Below, one piece after another: positions 33,947-44,062 of a DNA stretch of 64,000 nucleotides; the stretch's first letter is position 1; every line of letters starts with the position of its first letter. The notes beneath the pieces are model-generated. The model did no database searches, was not told the origin of the DNA, and saw only the letters and a program-made list of their open reading frames with translations. The DNA is from Calothrix sp. NIES-4101 (GTDB lineage: Bacteria; Cyanobacteriota; Cyanobacteriia; Cyanobacteriales; Nostocaceae), in contig AP018280.1 in NCBI GenBank assembly GCA_004296455.1, positions 3,596,001 to 3,660,000 on the forward strand. Direction: 5' to 3'. The translations under genes and the position numbers were made by a program.

Positions 33947-36580
33947 ATGTCATTTGTACCTTTACATATTCACAGTGACTACAGTTTGCTGGATGGTGCC
34001 AGCCAGCTACCTGCATTAATCGAACGTGCGATCGCTCTGGACATGAAAGCGATCGCTCTGACTGACCATGGGGTCATGTATGGTGCAGTCGAATTAATTA
34101 AAACTTGTCGTGGTAAGAGTATTAAGCCAATAATTGGCAATGAAATGTACATTATTAATGGTGATATTACCAAACAGGAACGTCGTCCTAAATATCACCA
34201 AGTTGTATTAGCCAAAAATACAAAAGGCTATAAAAATTTAGTAAAATTAACATCGACTTCACATCTGGAAGGGATGCAAGGTAAAGGTATATTTTCCCGC
34301 CCTTGTATTAATAAAGAATTACTACAAAAATACCACGAAGATTTGATTGTAACTAGTGCATGTTTGGGTGGAGAAATACCCCAAGCAATTATGAGTGGTA
34401 GACCAGATGCAGCCCGTAAAGTTGCCCAATGGTATAAAGATGTATTTGGCGATGATTACTATTTAGAAATTCAAGATCATGGTTTACAAGAAGAACGGAT
34501 TGTTAATGTTGAAATCGTCAAAATAGCCAAAGAACTAGGCATAAAACTAGTCGCAACTAACGATTCACATTTTATCTCTTGCTACGACGTAGAAGCACAT
34601 GATGCCTTATTGTGTATCCAAACAAAAACGTTAATTAGTGAAGATAAACGAATGCGCTATACGGGAACAGAATATTTAAAATCCGCAGAGGAAATGCGAA
34701 AACTGTTCCGCGACCATTTACCTGATGATGTCATTGAAGAAGCCATTAATAACACTGAAGAAGTTGCTGATAAAGTCGAACCATACACAGATATTCTTGG
34801 GGAACCTCGCATTCCTAATTATCCCATTCCCGCAGGTCATACCACAGATACCTATGTCGAAGAAGTCGCTTGGCAAGGTTTATTAGAAAAACTACGTTGT
34901 AAAAACCGCAGCGAACTCGAACAAGTTTATAAAGAGCGGATGGAATATGAATTAAAAATGATTCAACAGATGGGATTCTCTGGCTATTTTTTAATAGTAT
35001 GGGACTACATCAAATTCGCTCGCGATAATAAGATTCCTGTAGGGCCAGGTAGGGGAAGTGCAGCAGGTTCTCTAGTGGCTTTTTCCATGGGAATAACGAA
35101 TATTGACCCCGTACATCATGGATTATTATTCGAGCGTTTCCTCAATCCTGAACGGAAATCAATGCCAGATATTGATACAGATTTTTGTATCGAGCAACGC
35201 GACAAAGTCATTGATTATGTAACTGATAAATATGGCAAAGAACGAGTTGCCCAAATTATTACATTTAACCGCATGACTTCCAAGGCGGTGTTAAAAGATG
35301 TGGCGAGGGTTTTAGGGGTTCCCTACGGAGATGCTGACAAAATGGCGAAACTAATTCCCGTTGCCAGGGGAAAACCAGCGCCTTTGAAAAAAATGATTTC
35401 CGATGATACTCCCGCACCAGAATTTAAAGAAAGATATGATAATGACCCCAGAGTTAAACATTGGCTAGATATGGCAATCCGGATCGAAGGTACTAACAAA
35501 ACCTTTGGGGTACATGCTGCGGGTGTCGTTATTTCTGCCGAACCATTAGATGAGATTGTCCCTTTACAAAGAAATAATGATGGTTCCGTAATTACTCAAT
35601 ATTATATGGAAGATTTAGACTCAATTGGTCTCTTAAAAATGGACTTTTTAGGTTTAAAAAATCTCACCATGATTCAAAATGCGATTGATTTAATTGAAAA
35701 AAATCATGGTTGGAGCATTGATCCGTATGATATTACTGCCCAAGAACGCAAAGCCCAGAAAATACTGGCGAAAGGTGGAGATGCGGCGAAATTACCCAAA
35801 GATGTGAAAAAGACCTATGAATTATTAGAATTAGGCGAATTAGAAGGTGTATTCCAGTTAGAATCTTCGGGGATGAAACAAATTGTTCGTGATTTGAAAC
35901 CCTCAAATATTGAAGATATTTCCTCAATTTTGGCACTATACAGACCGGGACCATTAGATGCTGGTTTAATTCCTCACTTTATTGATCGAAAACACGGACG
36001 AGAAGAAATTGATTATGAAAGTAATTTTCTCGAACCTATTTTAGATGAAACCTATGGAATTATGGTTTATCAAGAGCAAATCATGAAGATTGCTCAAGAT
36101 ATGGCAGGATATTCCCTGGGTGAAGCTGATTTGTTGCGTCGAGCAATGGGTAAAAAGAAAGTTTCGGAAATGCAGAAACAGAAAGAAAAATTTATCGATG
36201 GCTCCACCAAAAATGGTGTAAAAAAACAAGTTGCAGAAAAATTATTCGACGACATGCTGAAGTTTGCAGAATATTGTTTGAGCTATGACACAGAAATTTG
36301 TACTGTTGAATATGGCTTTATTCCCATTGGCGAAATTGTCGAAAAACGCATTCATTGTTCTGTTTATACTGTGAATAAATTAGGCAATATTTACACACAA
36401 GAAATTGTTCAATGGCATAATCGAGGACAACAAGAAATATTTGCCTATGAGTTAGAAAATGGTGCAATAATTAGAGCCACAAAAGACCATAAATTTATGA
36501 CAGTTGATGGTCAAATGTTACCAATAGATGAAATATTTGAGCGGCAATTAGATTTATTGCAAGTAAATGGCCTGCCATAG
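33947..36580 (+). CDS. dnaE-n: DNA polymerase III alpha subunit, N-terminal half with split-intein N fragment
   Basis: Replicative polymerase N-half (877 residues). PHP domain at the start ([17 protein letters not shown]), then the C-family polymerase palm with [14 protein letters not shown] and PDIDTDF. After extein residue 776 (...FAEY) the frame continues into a 101-residue N-intein beginning CLSYDTEI at nucleotide 36275, with intein block [17 protein letters not shown] and ending DLLQVNGLP. The polymerase C-half and the C-intein are not in the window, so the two halves are encoded separately and joined by protein trans-splicing, as known for cyanobacterial DnaE. Confidence 0.97.
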   Translation: MSFVPLHIHSDYSLLDGASQLPALIERAIALDMKAIALTDHGVMYGAVELIKTCRGKSIKPIIGNEMYIINGDITKQERRPKYHQVVLAKNTKGYKNLVKLTSTSHLEGMQGKGIFSRPCINKELLQKYHEDLIVTSACLGGEIPQAIMSGRPDAARKVAQWYKDVFGDDYYLEIQDHGLQEERIVNVEIVKIAKELGIKLVATNDSHFISCYDVEAHDALLCIQTKTLISEDKRMRYTGTEYLKSAEEMRKLFRDHLPDDVIEEAINNTEEVADKVEPYTDILGEPRIPNYPIPAGHTTDTYVEEVAWQGLLEKLRCKNRSELEQVYKERMEYELKMIQQMGFSGYFLIVWDYIKFARDNKIPVGPGRGSAAGSLVAFSMGITNIDPVHHGLLFERFLNPERKSMPDIDTDFCIEQRDKVIDYVTDKYGKERVAQIITFNRMTSKAVLKDVARVLGVPYGDADKMAKLIPVARGKPAPLKKMISDDTPAPEFKERYDNDPRVKHWLDMAIRIEGTNKTFGVHAAGVVISAEPLDEIVPLQRNNDGSVITQYYMEDLDSIGLLKMDFLGLKNLTMIQNAIDLIEKNHGWSIDPYDITAQERKAQKILAKGGDAAKLPKDVKKTYELLELGELEGVFQLESSGMKQIVRDLKPSNIEDISSILALYRPGPLDAGLIPHFIDRKHGREEIDYESNFLEPILDETYGIMVYQEQIMKIAQDMAGYSLGEADLLRRAMGKKKVSEMQKQKEKFIDGSTKNGVKKQVAEKLFDDMLKFAEYCLSYDTEICTVEYGFIPIGEIVEKRIHCSVYTVNKLGNIYTQEIVQWHNRGQQEIFAYELENGAIIRATKDHKFMTVDGQMLPIDEIFERQLDLLQVNGLP

Positions 36581-36732
36581 TCCAAATTTTTACCCAAGCC
36601 CAACAAATATTAACTACTCTAGAGAGTAGATGCAAAAAAACTTGTTCATAGCAACTGACTAGAATAAATCAGTAAACTAGTTATAGGAATCACGAGCCTC
36701 TGAATCCTATACCTTATAGCTATTATTTACCA

Positions 36733-37950
36733 ATGCCCCAACCATTATCTCAACAACCTGCACGAATTTGTATTTTAGGTGGTGGCTTTGGCGGTTTATA
36801 TACTGCCCTACGCTTAAGCCAATTTCCTTGGGAATCTAATTCACAATCACACCAAAAGCCAGAAATAGTCTTAGTTGACCAAAGCGATCGCTTTCTATTT
36901 TCTCCCCTTTTATATGAATTACTCACAGGAGAATTGCAAACTTGGGAAATTGCTCCTCCTTTTGCCGAAATATTGCAAAATACCAATATTCGCTTTTGCC
37001 AAGCTGCGGTTTCTGGCATCGATATTGATCACATGCATGTGCATCTCCACGACGGAGTTGATATTGCTTGCGATCGCCTAGTTCTAGCCTTGGGTGGCGA
37101 AACCCCCCTAGATATGGTTACCGGGGCAACTTCATATGCCTATCCATTCCGAACTATTACTGATGCTTATCGATTAGAAGAGAGGCTGAGAATCCTCACA
37201 CAATCAAATCTAGATAAAATTCGGATTGCGATTATTGGTGCCGGTTATAGTGGTGTTGAATTAGCCTGTAAATTATCTGATCGACTGGGTGAGAAAGGCA
37301 GATTTCGCCTAATCGAAATCAGTGACCAAATTTTACGCACCTCCCCAGAGTTTAATCGCGAAGCTGCTCAAAAAGCCCTGGATAAACGCGGTATTTTCCT
37401 GGATTTAGAAACAAAAGTCGAATCCATTACCCAAGACAACATTTCCCTCGAATACAAAAATCAAATCGATACTATCCCCGTCGATTTAGTGATTTGGACG
37501 GCAGGAAACCGTGTCAATCAAATAGTCCGAAACTTACCCCTCAAACAAAATCAACGGGGACAAATCAGCACCCAGCCCACCCTCCAAGTCCTCGACTACC
37601 CTCATATTTTTGCCTTGGGAGATATCGCCGACTGTCAAGATGCCGAAGGACAGCAAGTTCCGGCAACAGCACAATCAGCCTTCCAACAAGCAGATTACAC
37701 AGCTTGGAATATCTGGGCAAGTTTAACAAATCGTCCTTTACTACCCTTCCGATACCAGCATTTAGGCGAAATGATGGCCTTAGGTATCGACAACGCTACA
37801 CTTACGGGATTAGGGGTAAAACTAGATGGTAATTTTGCATATCTAGCTCGTCGCCTTGCTTACTTATATAGAATGCCCACATTAGACCACCAACTGAAAG
37901 TAGGTTTTAATTGGTTGGCGCGTCCAATTATCGAGGCTCTATCAAATTAG
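36733..37950 (+). CDS. NAD(P)/FAD-dependent oxidoreductase, NDH-2-like
   Basis: A 405-residue flavoprotein of the type II NADH dehydrogenase group. FAD-binding ICILGGGFGGLYTALRL near the N-terminus, the NAD(P)-binding IAIIGAGYSGVELACKL at about 165, and the second FAD motif FALGDIADCQDAEGQ near 295. QSAFQQADYTAWN follows. Such proteins oxidise NAD(P)H and reduce quinones, or act as redox sensors. No obvious membrane helix; peripheral attachment is typical. Confidence 0.88.
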   Translation: MPQPLSQQPARICILGGGFGGLYTALRLSQFPWESNSQSHQKPEIVLVDQSDRFLFSPLLYELLTGELQTWEIAPPFAEILQNTNIRFCQAAVSGIDIDHMHVHLHDGVDIACDRLVLALGGETPLDMVTGATSYAYPFRTITDAYRLEERLRILTQSNLDKIRIAIIGAGYSGVELACKLSDRLGEKGRFRLIEISDQILRTSPEFNREAAQKALDKRGIFLDLETKVESITQDNISLEYKNQIDTIPVDLVIWTAGNRVNQIVRNLPLKQNQRGQISTQPTLQVLDYPHIFALGDIADCQDAEGQQVPATAQSAFQQADYTAWNIWASLTNRPLLPFRYQHLGEMMALGIDNATLTGLGVKLDGNFAYLARRLAYLYRMPTLDHQLKVGFNWLARPIIEALSN

Positions 37951-38084
37951 AGTTACACAGTACAGTTACATAACTCGGATGAGGGATTTGTGATACATAC
38001 AAAATCTCAATCATTGAATTGGTTCTCTTTAGCCATAGTGATGCTACAGTTGCAAAGATATTGATGTCACTTTCAGCGGGTATC

Positions 38085-40316
38085 ATGCTGAAGAAGCTAC
38101 AAAAAAAGCAAATTTCTTTAATTGTGGGTGCTGGTTTATGCGCCTTTCTGGCTGGAGCAATGGTTGCAGCCCCGGAGATTGGTAAAAACTTGGGCAATCT
38201 GTTTAAATTGAACAGAAATAAAACCGAGTTATTGACCGAAGCGACTAAGGCAAAATCGATTGTCTTGCCTTTGGTGGTACAGTCTCCGGACGAAAGAGCC
38301 GCAAAACTCGAGGCTATTGCCAAGGGTTCACAATCAGCCGATCACAACCGTGCTAGGTATCTTCTTGCCAGCGATTTGCTCGAAAAGAAGAATGCCAAAG
38401 CTGCTCTGATATACTTAGACGGACTGGAAAATGATTATCCGCTACTTGCACCTTATGTTTTGCTCAAGAAAGCCCAAGCGTACGAACTTTTGAGTCAAGA
38501 TGGCAAAGCTTCGGATTTACGACAAAAGGTAGTCAAGGACTATCCCAAACATCCAGCAACTGCCAAAGCCTTATATTTGATTGGTACTAACGAATATCAA
38601 GATCAAGCGATCGCTCAATTTCCTTCCCATCCCCTCACCTGGGAAACAATTCGTAAGCGTCTCGAACAAAACCCTAACCAACCAAAATTACGGCTAGCGT
38701 TGGCAAAATTTGCGTTCGATCAGCCTGGTATTGTGCCTGTATTAGAACAACTCGCTAGCGAACCAACGCTAACACCTGAAGATTGGGAAATTCTGGGAAC
38801 AGCATATTGGGAAAATAGTGAATTTGGTAAAGCTGCATCTGCTTATAGTAAGGCATCTCGGACTCCCCGCAATCTCTACCGTGTTGGACGTGGTTTGCAA
38901 GTTGGAGGGCAAAGGGAAGATGCATTGAATGCTTATAAAGCCTTAGTTACAGAATTTCCAGAAGCCCGGGAAACAGGTATGGGCTGGTTGCGGATGGCAG
39001 AAGCTAGTAAGAGTAAGCAAGAAGCGATACCTTATCTTGATGCAGTCATCAGTAAATTCCCAGAACGTGCGGGAACGGCACTGGTTAAAAAAATTGAAAT
39101 TCTCAAGGCACAAAATGATAGTAAGGCTGTGGAAGCAGCAAGAAAACTATTAATTGACAAATTTGGGAATAGCAAAGAAGCTGCGGAATATCGCTGGAAA
39201 GTTGCACTGGATAAAGCCAAAGCCAAGGATTATAAAGCTGCTTGGCAGTGGGCAGAACCAATTGCCACCAATAACCCCGACAGCATTTTAGCTCCACGTG
39301 CAGGCTTCTGGGTCGGCAAATGGGCAACTAAACTTGGCAAGCAAGCAGAAGCAAAACAAGCTTACGAGTATACAGTCAGTAATTACCCATACTCCTATTA
39401 TGCCTGGCGATCGGCTGGTGTTTTGGGGTTAAATGTGGGTAATTTCAACAACCTCCGACAACTCAATCCCAAAGTTGTTGAATTGGTGCGTCCAGTTCCC
39501 ACCGCAGGTTCGGAAACTTTCAAAGAGTTATATCTGCTGGGACAAGATCGAGATGCGTGGTTGCAATGGCAAACTGAATTCCAGAATAAAATGCAACCGA
39601 CAGTCCCAGAACAATTTACTGAAGGATTATTGCAGTTAGCAAAGGGTGAAAATCTCAAAGGGATTGATATCATTTCCAAATTAGAAGATCGGGACGCACC
39701 TGAAGACGCAGAGCAATATCAAGCTTTGCACGAACAGTTAATTTATTGGCAAGCACGTTATCCTTTGCCCTATATCGAAGAAATTGAAAAATGGTCAAAG
39801 GAATATAAAGTCAATCCTCTGTTAGTCACAGCAGTAATTCGTCAAGAATCGCGATTTGAGAAAAAAGCAAAATCCATTGCAGGTGCGACTGGCTTAATGC
39901 AAGTCATACCATCAACAGCACAATTCATTGCACCTCAGATTAAGAAAGATATCAAAAATATCAACCTCGAAGACCCCAAAGACAATATTATGCTGGGAAC
40001 TTGGTACTTAGGACATACCCACGACTCGTATCAAGAAAACTCATTACTTGCGATCGCATCTTACAATGCGGGACCTGGTAATGTTTCCAAGTGGTTGACT
40101 AGTTTACCAAAAGATGATCCTGATGATTTCGTTGAAAGCATACCCTTCGACGAAACCAAGAACTATGTGAGGCAAGTTTTCGGTAACTATTGGAATTATT
40201 TGCGCTTGTACAATCCCGAAATTTCCCAGATTGTTGCCAAATATTCAACCAAACATCCCACATTACCCCATCAAGGAGATACAGCAGGAACTCCATCTGC
40301 AAAACCCCAGCAGTAA
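38085..40316 (+). CDS. lytic murein transglycosylase (Slt70-like)
   Basis: Periplasmic or membrane-anchored peptidoglycan transglycosylase. From ATG 38085 the protein has 743 residues and begins LKKLQKKQISLIVGAGL, giving a hydrophobic anchor (about 8-30); frames from 38019 or 38064 are longer but less natural. A long TPR-like superhelix (about 60-560) precedes the SLT domain with the catalytic Glu in AVIRQESRFEKKAKS, then GATGLMQVIPSTA and ASYNAGPGNVSKW, and YVRQVFGNYWNY. A strong terminator follows. Confidence 0.93.
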   Translation: MLKKLQKKQISLIVGAGLCAFLAGAMVAAPEIGKNLGNLFKLNRNKTELLTEATKAKSIVLPLVVQSPDERAAKLEAIAKGSQSADHNRARYLLASDLLEKKNAKAALIYLDGLENDYPLLAPYVLLKKAQAYELLSQDGKASDLRQKVVKDYPKHPATAKALYLIGTNEYQDQAIAQFPSHPLTWETIRKRLEQNPNQPKLRLALAKFAFDQPGIVPVLEQLASEPTLTPEDWEILGTAYWENSEFGKAASAYSKASRTPRNLYRVGRGLQVGGQREDALNAYKALVTEFPEARETGMGWLRMAEASKSKQEAIPYLDAVISKFPERAGTALVKKIEILKAQNDSKAVEAARKLLIDKFGNSKEAAEYRWKVALDKAKAKDYKAAWQWAEPIATNNPDSILAPRAGFWVGKWATKLGKQAEAKQAYEYTVSNYPYSYYAWRSAGVLGLNVGNFNNLRQLNPKVVELVRPVPTAGSETFKELYLLGQDRDAWLQWQTEFQNKMQPTVPEQFTEGLLQLAKGENLKGIDIISKLEDRDAPEDAEQYQALHEQLIYWQARYPLPYIEEIEKWSKEYKVNPLLVTAVIRQESRFEKKAKSIAGATGLMQVIPSTAQFIAPQIKKDIKNINLEDPKDNIMLGTWYLGHTHDSYQENSLLAIASYNAGPGNVSKWLTSLPKDDPDDFVESIPFDETKNYVRQVFGNYWNYLRLYNPEISQIVAKYSTKHPTLPHQGDTAGTPSAKPQQ

Positions 40317-40326
40317 TGCTACAAGG

Positions 40327-40361
40327 AAAGGAGAAAGTTTTACTAATTCTTTCTCCTTTTT
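40327..40361 (+). terminator. Rho-independent terminator of the transglycosylase gene
   Basis: Perfect 11-bp stem AAAGGAGAAAG (40327-40337) / CTTTCTCCTTT (40349-40359), 11-nt loop, followed by further T residues. Because the stem is AT-rich at its base, it could also serve transcripts from the Uma2 gene on the other strand (A-run on the left). Confidence 0.85.
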
Positions 40362-40436
40362 ACTTAGTGTTGTTATAATTTCCCACCCTAATTTCAAGCT
40401 ACACAATCAAGCTCAAAATATTTTACAAACAGTCCC

Positions 40437-41015
40437 TTAAGGCAACAAATCTCTGACATTTAAACTACCAAATTTATAATTTTCAATCACAACATCAATC
40501 TGCATGGATAAATCATAATCTTGGCGTTGTTTGTATATTGCTTCCTCACCATTATCAGGTTGTGTGTAAATTTCAATAATTCGTTCAACAAGATTAACTA
40601 TCCAATAAATAGGAATACCTGCACGTGCGTAAATACGTTGTTTGTAATTGCGATCGCGCTCCAATGTGGAATTGGCAATTTCGACAACTAAAACTACATC
40701 TTCTGAGCCTGGATGACGTTCAAAATAATCGCGAGTCTGACCACGTATAATTGCTACATCTGGTTCTGGTTCGCTGTCTGTCAAAGTTATTGGTTCCTGA
40801 GTATCAACATACCAACCAGGTGGAACAATCTCCTCAAAAGCACTGCGAATCAATTTATTCGCAACACGATGTAGCGGATTTTTCGGCATCTTGTGAATTA
40901 TTAACCCTTCCAGCAACTCTACAGGGTCATCCTCAGTAAGTATACCCAGACGAATCATTTCATGATATTGTCCCACAGTAAAGCGCCAAACTGCTTCCGT
41001 TGGCACAGTTGGCAT
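40437..41015 (-). CDS. Uma2 family endonuclease-like protein
   Basis: A PD-(D/E)xK-fold protein of the Uma2 (DUF820) family, highly expanded in cyanobacteria; biological role unknown. The putative active site is PEPDVAIIR, VLVVEIANST and the Lys/Arg of RDRNYKQRIYARAGI, followed by YWIVNLVERIIEIYTQP. The open frame begins at 41114, but homologues start near PTVPTEAVWRFTVGQY, so ATG 41015 (192 residues) is preferred. Confidence 0.88.
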   Translation of the reverse strand: MPTVPTEAVWRFTVGQYHEMIRLGILTEDDPVELLEGLIIHKMPKNPLHRVANKLIRSAFEEIVPPGWYVDTQEPITLTDSEPEPDVAIIRGQTRDYFERHPGSEDVVLVVEIANSTLERDRNYKQRIYARAGIPIYWIVNLVERIIEIYTQPDNGEEAIYKQRQDYDLSMQIDVVIENYKFGSLNVRDLLP

Positions 41016-41308
41016 GAGAGTAGTATATTCGTATGGGCTGGAAGTAGTGAAAGCCACAAATTTCTGGTTTAGTTGATGTCTTGATGCCTTAAAGATGATT
41101 CTAACACCTAGCAATTCTCAAAAAGACATAGAGACATAGCATCGCTACATCTCTAAACTTTAAGTTACAGCACTTTTGAGGTACGTGAGGTACACAAATT
41201 TCAGGTTAGCGTTTAAGCCTTTGAATTTTGATTGAGTGCTGTACCTCATAAACATCGAATCTGCTGTATGTGATTAATATGTGATTAAGATACTTCATTA
41301 ACTGGAGA

Positions 41309-42433
41309 TTAGGCAGGGTTTAGTTGGGTTCTTTTCTGAAGTAAACTCACAATTGCCGGTTTTTCTAAAATTCCCACCAATACCCCATTTTCACGAATCA
41401 CAGCTAGTGCAGACAGCTTTTGTTGTTCGATTAACTGCACTACTTCCAACAAAGATTTGTCAGCTTGGACTGTGTTAGATTCAGCAATTGGTTGCATCAC
41501 ATCTTGAATTTGAGTTGCTGCCCACAATTGCGTGGGGATAGAACGCATATGATCAAAAGATATTGCTCCTACCAACTGTCCATCATTGTTAGTGACTAAA
41601 AATCGCTGCCAGTTTTGTCCACTCACAATTTGCTCGTCAGCAAACTCCCTCAAGCTCAGATGAGCAGAAACAACCGGGCTATCACTACTTACAGCATCAC
41701 CAGCTGTTAAACCTGTGAGTCGTTCTTGTACCCGTGCAACTTGGGCTGCATTTCCAGCATTTTGCAATAAGAAGAAACCAATTAACAAATTCCAAAAGTT
41801 ACCAAAACTACCAACTAATAGTAGTGGAAGTAAACCAGAAGCGATCGCTACCCAACCAAAGATTTGTCCAACTCGACTGGCAAAAACCACTCCTTTATTG
41901 GGATTACCTGTAATTTTCCACACAATCGCTTTGAGTATATTTCCGCCATCCAAAGGCAAGCCAGGAATCAGGTTAAATGCGAAGAGTGCCAAGTTCACAG
42001 AAGCTAATACACCCAAAATTGCCGCGAAGACCCCAGATGCTCCAGTCCCAAAACCAACACCTGTAAAGACGGTGAATAACAACAAGCTAACGAGAGGGCC
42101 TGCGATCGCTACCCAAAAAGCTTCTGCTGGGGTTTTTGAGTCTTTCTCTAAGCTTGCCAAACCACCAAATATGAACAGTGTGATGGATTTGACTTCAATT
42201 CCTTGGTGAATGGCAACAAAACTGTGTCCCAGTTCATGGGCAACAACGGAAGCGAATAGCATCAACGCTGTTATTAAGCCCAGTAGCAAAGCTAACCCAT
42301 TCCCTAACCCAGGAAATGCCGCCCCCAATCCACTGCCATAGCTCCAAGTTACCAAACCCAGGACTAAAAACCAGGAGGGATGGATATAAAAAGGAATCCC
42401 GAAGAGGTTGCCAACACGAATTGTACTATTCAT
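41309..42433 (-). CDS. site-2 protease family metalloprotease with CBS domains
   Basis: An intramembrane zinc protease of the SpoIVFB-like class (374 residues). Six or so hydrophobic segments fill residues 10-235. The zinc motif is VAHELGHSFVA (H-E-x-x-H, about 65), and the second metal-ligand motif is in IPGLPLDGGNIL (Asp). Two CBS domains occupy about 250-370 (VVSAHLSLREFAD; DKSLLEVVQLIEQQKLSAL), suggesting adenine-nucleotide control. The substrate is unknown. Confidence 0.92.
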   Translation of the reverse strand: MNSTIRVGNLFGIPFYIHPSWFLVLGLVTWSYGSGLGAAFPGLGNGLALLLGLITALMLFASVVAHELGHSFVAIHQGIEVKSITLFIFGGLASLEKDSKTPAEAFWVAIAGPLVSLLLFTVFTGVGFGTGASGVFAAILGVLASVNLALFAFNLIPGLPLDGGNILKAIVWKITGNPNKGVVFASRVGQIFGWVAIASGLLPLLLVGSFGNFWNLLIGFFLLQNAGNAAQVARVQERLTGLTAGDAVSSDSPVVSAHLSLREFADEQIVSGQNWQRFLVTNNDGQLVGAISFDHMRSIPTQLWAATQIQDVMQPIAESNTVQADKSLLEVVQLIEQQKLSALAVIRENGVLVGILEKPAIVSLLQKRTQLNPA

Positions 42434-42662
42434 GGCGTTTACCTTTGATTTCTAAATTGAGAGGCTTCTGTTCACCTCTCTCGATAGTTTTATAGTAACG
42501 AAATGTTAAGCATTTTTAATATTTGTAACTGTAGTGGTGTCCGTCCGTAAGAGTGCGGTTATGCGACCTCAGCAGTACCTCAAAACCAGAAATAGCTCTA
42601 AGCTTTGTGCAAAACACCGCCTTAAGCTATCTTATTTTCTTAGTTAAGAAAATCTAGTTAAC

Positions 42663-43856
42663 ATGACCTCAGTTTATCCTCACAACAAAGCGAAAGCTCT
42701 CAAACCCGGTAGTCGTCGTCCTGCCAAGGAATTATGTAGCGAATGTGGGCTATGCGATACATACTATATTCACTATGTCAAGGAAGCTTGCGCGTTTATT
42801 AACCAGCAATTTCAGGAATTAGAAACAAAAGTTCACGGACGCGATCGTAATCTTGAAAGTCCTGACGAGTTATATTTTGGCGTACATCAGGAAATGATGG
42901 CAGCACGCAAGCAGCAACCCATTGAAGGGGCACAATGGACAGGTATAGTCAGTTCTATCGCCATTGAAATGCTCAATCGCGGCATAGTGGAAGGAGTTGT
43001 CTGCGTCCAAAATACTAAAGAAGATAGATTTCAACCAAAACCAATCATTGCCAGAACCCCGGAAGAAATACTCGCAGCAAAAGTAAATAAACCAACTTTA
43101 TCCCCGAACCTGTCAGTCTTAGAAGAAATTGAAAAATCTGGGATGAAGCGACTTTTGGTAATTGGTGTTGGTTGTCAAATTCAAGCGCTACGGGCAGTTG
43201 AAGAAAAACTCGGCTTAGAAAAGCTGTATGTATTGGGTACACCCTGCGTTGATAACGTCACCCGGGCTGGATTGCAAAAGTTCCTGGAAACAACTAGTAA
43301 ATCACCCGACACAGTCGTGTATTACGAATTCATGCAAGATTTCCGGGTACATTTCAAACATGAAGATGGTTCCACTGAACTAGTCCCCTTCTTCGGTTTA
43401 AATACAAAAGAACTCAAAGATGTTTTTGCACCATCCTGTATGAGTTGTTTTGACTATGTCAATGCCACAGCCGATTTAGTAGTTGGGTATATGGGCGCGC
43501 CTTTTGGTTGGCAGTGGATTGTTGTTCGCAACGAGACAGGTAAAGAAATGCTAGATTTAGTCAATGGGCAAATTGATACACAGCCTGTTACTTCTCAAGG
43601 AAACCGTAAAGAGGCAGTACAGCAAAGTATTCCTGCTTACGATAAAGCTGTAACTCTACCAATGTGGGCAGCAAAACTCATGGGTGTAGTCATTGAAAAA
43701 ATTGGGCCTAAGGGTTTAGAGTATGCGCGTTTTTCCATAGATTCCCACTTTACCCGCAATTATTTATACGTCAAACGCAATCATCCAGAGAAGTTGGCAG
43801 CACATGTTCCCGAGTTTGCCAAAAAAATTGTCGAGCAGTATAAGTTACCGGAATAA
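42663..43856 (+). CDS. bciB: 3,8-divinyl (proto)chlorophyllide 8-vinyl reductase, F420-dehydrogenase-beta family
   Basis: A 397-residue Fe-S flavoprotein of the FrhB family. The N-terminal cluster CSECGLCDTYYI and the later SCMSCFDYVNATADLVVGYMG supply iron-sulfur ligands. Length and the N-terminus (HNKAKALKPGSRRPAKELC) match the cyanobacterial 8-vinyl reductase BciB, which gives monovinyl chlorophyll using ferredoxin. The plant relative, 7-hydroxymethyl chlorophyll a reductase, is the main alternative. No other pigment gene is adjacent. Confidence 0.87.
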   Translation: MTSVYPHNKAKALKPGSRRPAKELCSECGLCDTYYIHYVKEACAFINQQFQELETKVHGRDRNLESPDELYFGVHQEMMAARKQQPIEGAQWTGIVSSIAIEMLNRGIVEGVVCVQNTKEDRFQPKPIIARTPEEILAAKVNKPTLSPNLSVLEEIEKSGMKRLLVIGVGCQIQALRAVEEKLGLEKLYVLGTPCVDNVTRAGLQKFLETTSKSPDTVVYYEFMQDFRVHFKHEDGSTELVPFFGLNTKELKDVFAPSCMSCFDYVNATADLVVGYMGAPFGWQWIVVRNETGKEMLDLVNGQIDTQPVTSQGNRKEAVQQSIPAYDKAVTLPMWAAKLMGVVIEKIGPKGLEYARFSIDSHFTRNYLYVKRNHPEKLAAHVPEFAKKIVEQYKLPE

Positions 43857-44062
43857 CTTCACGCAGAGACGCAGTGATTCCGCTTGACAGTGTCGATTTC
43901 CGTCCCGTCAAAGTGGCAAACCTGGAGGAAGATGCAGAAAAGGAGGTGTTTCTGTGTCTTTGATATTTTAATAGCAATATCCACAGCACAACCTTTTCTT
44001 AACCTGGACTTGGTATAACTAATTAGTTATCTGGAAATTTTTTACATGCCACAGGTGAATAT

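Noticed and set aside
36580-36733. Frameshift or pseudogene as the cause of the short dnaE
   Set aside because: The extra C-terminal residues match a complete split-intein N fragment, so the early stop is natural.
41715-42209. 164-codon plus-strand frame inside the site-2 protease gene
   Set aside because: Composition is a mirror of the membrane protein on the other strand; the HExxH frame is the real gene.
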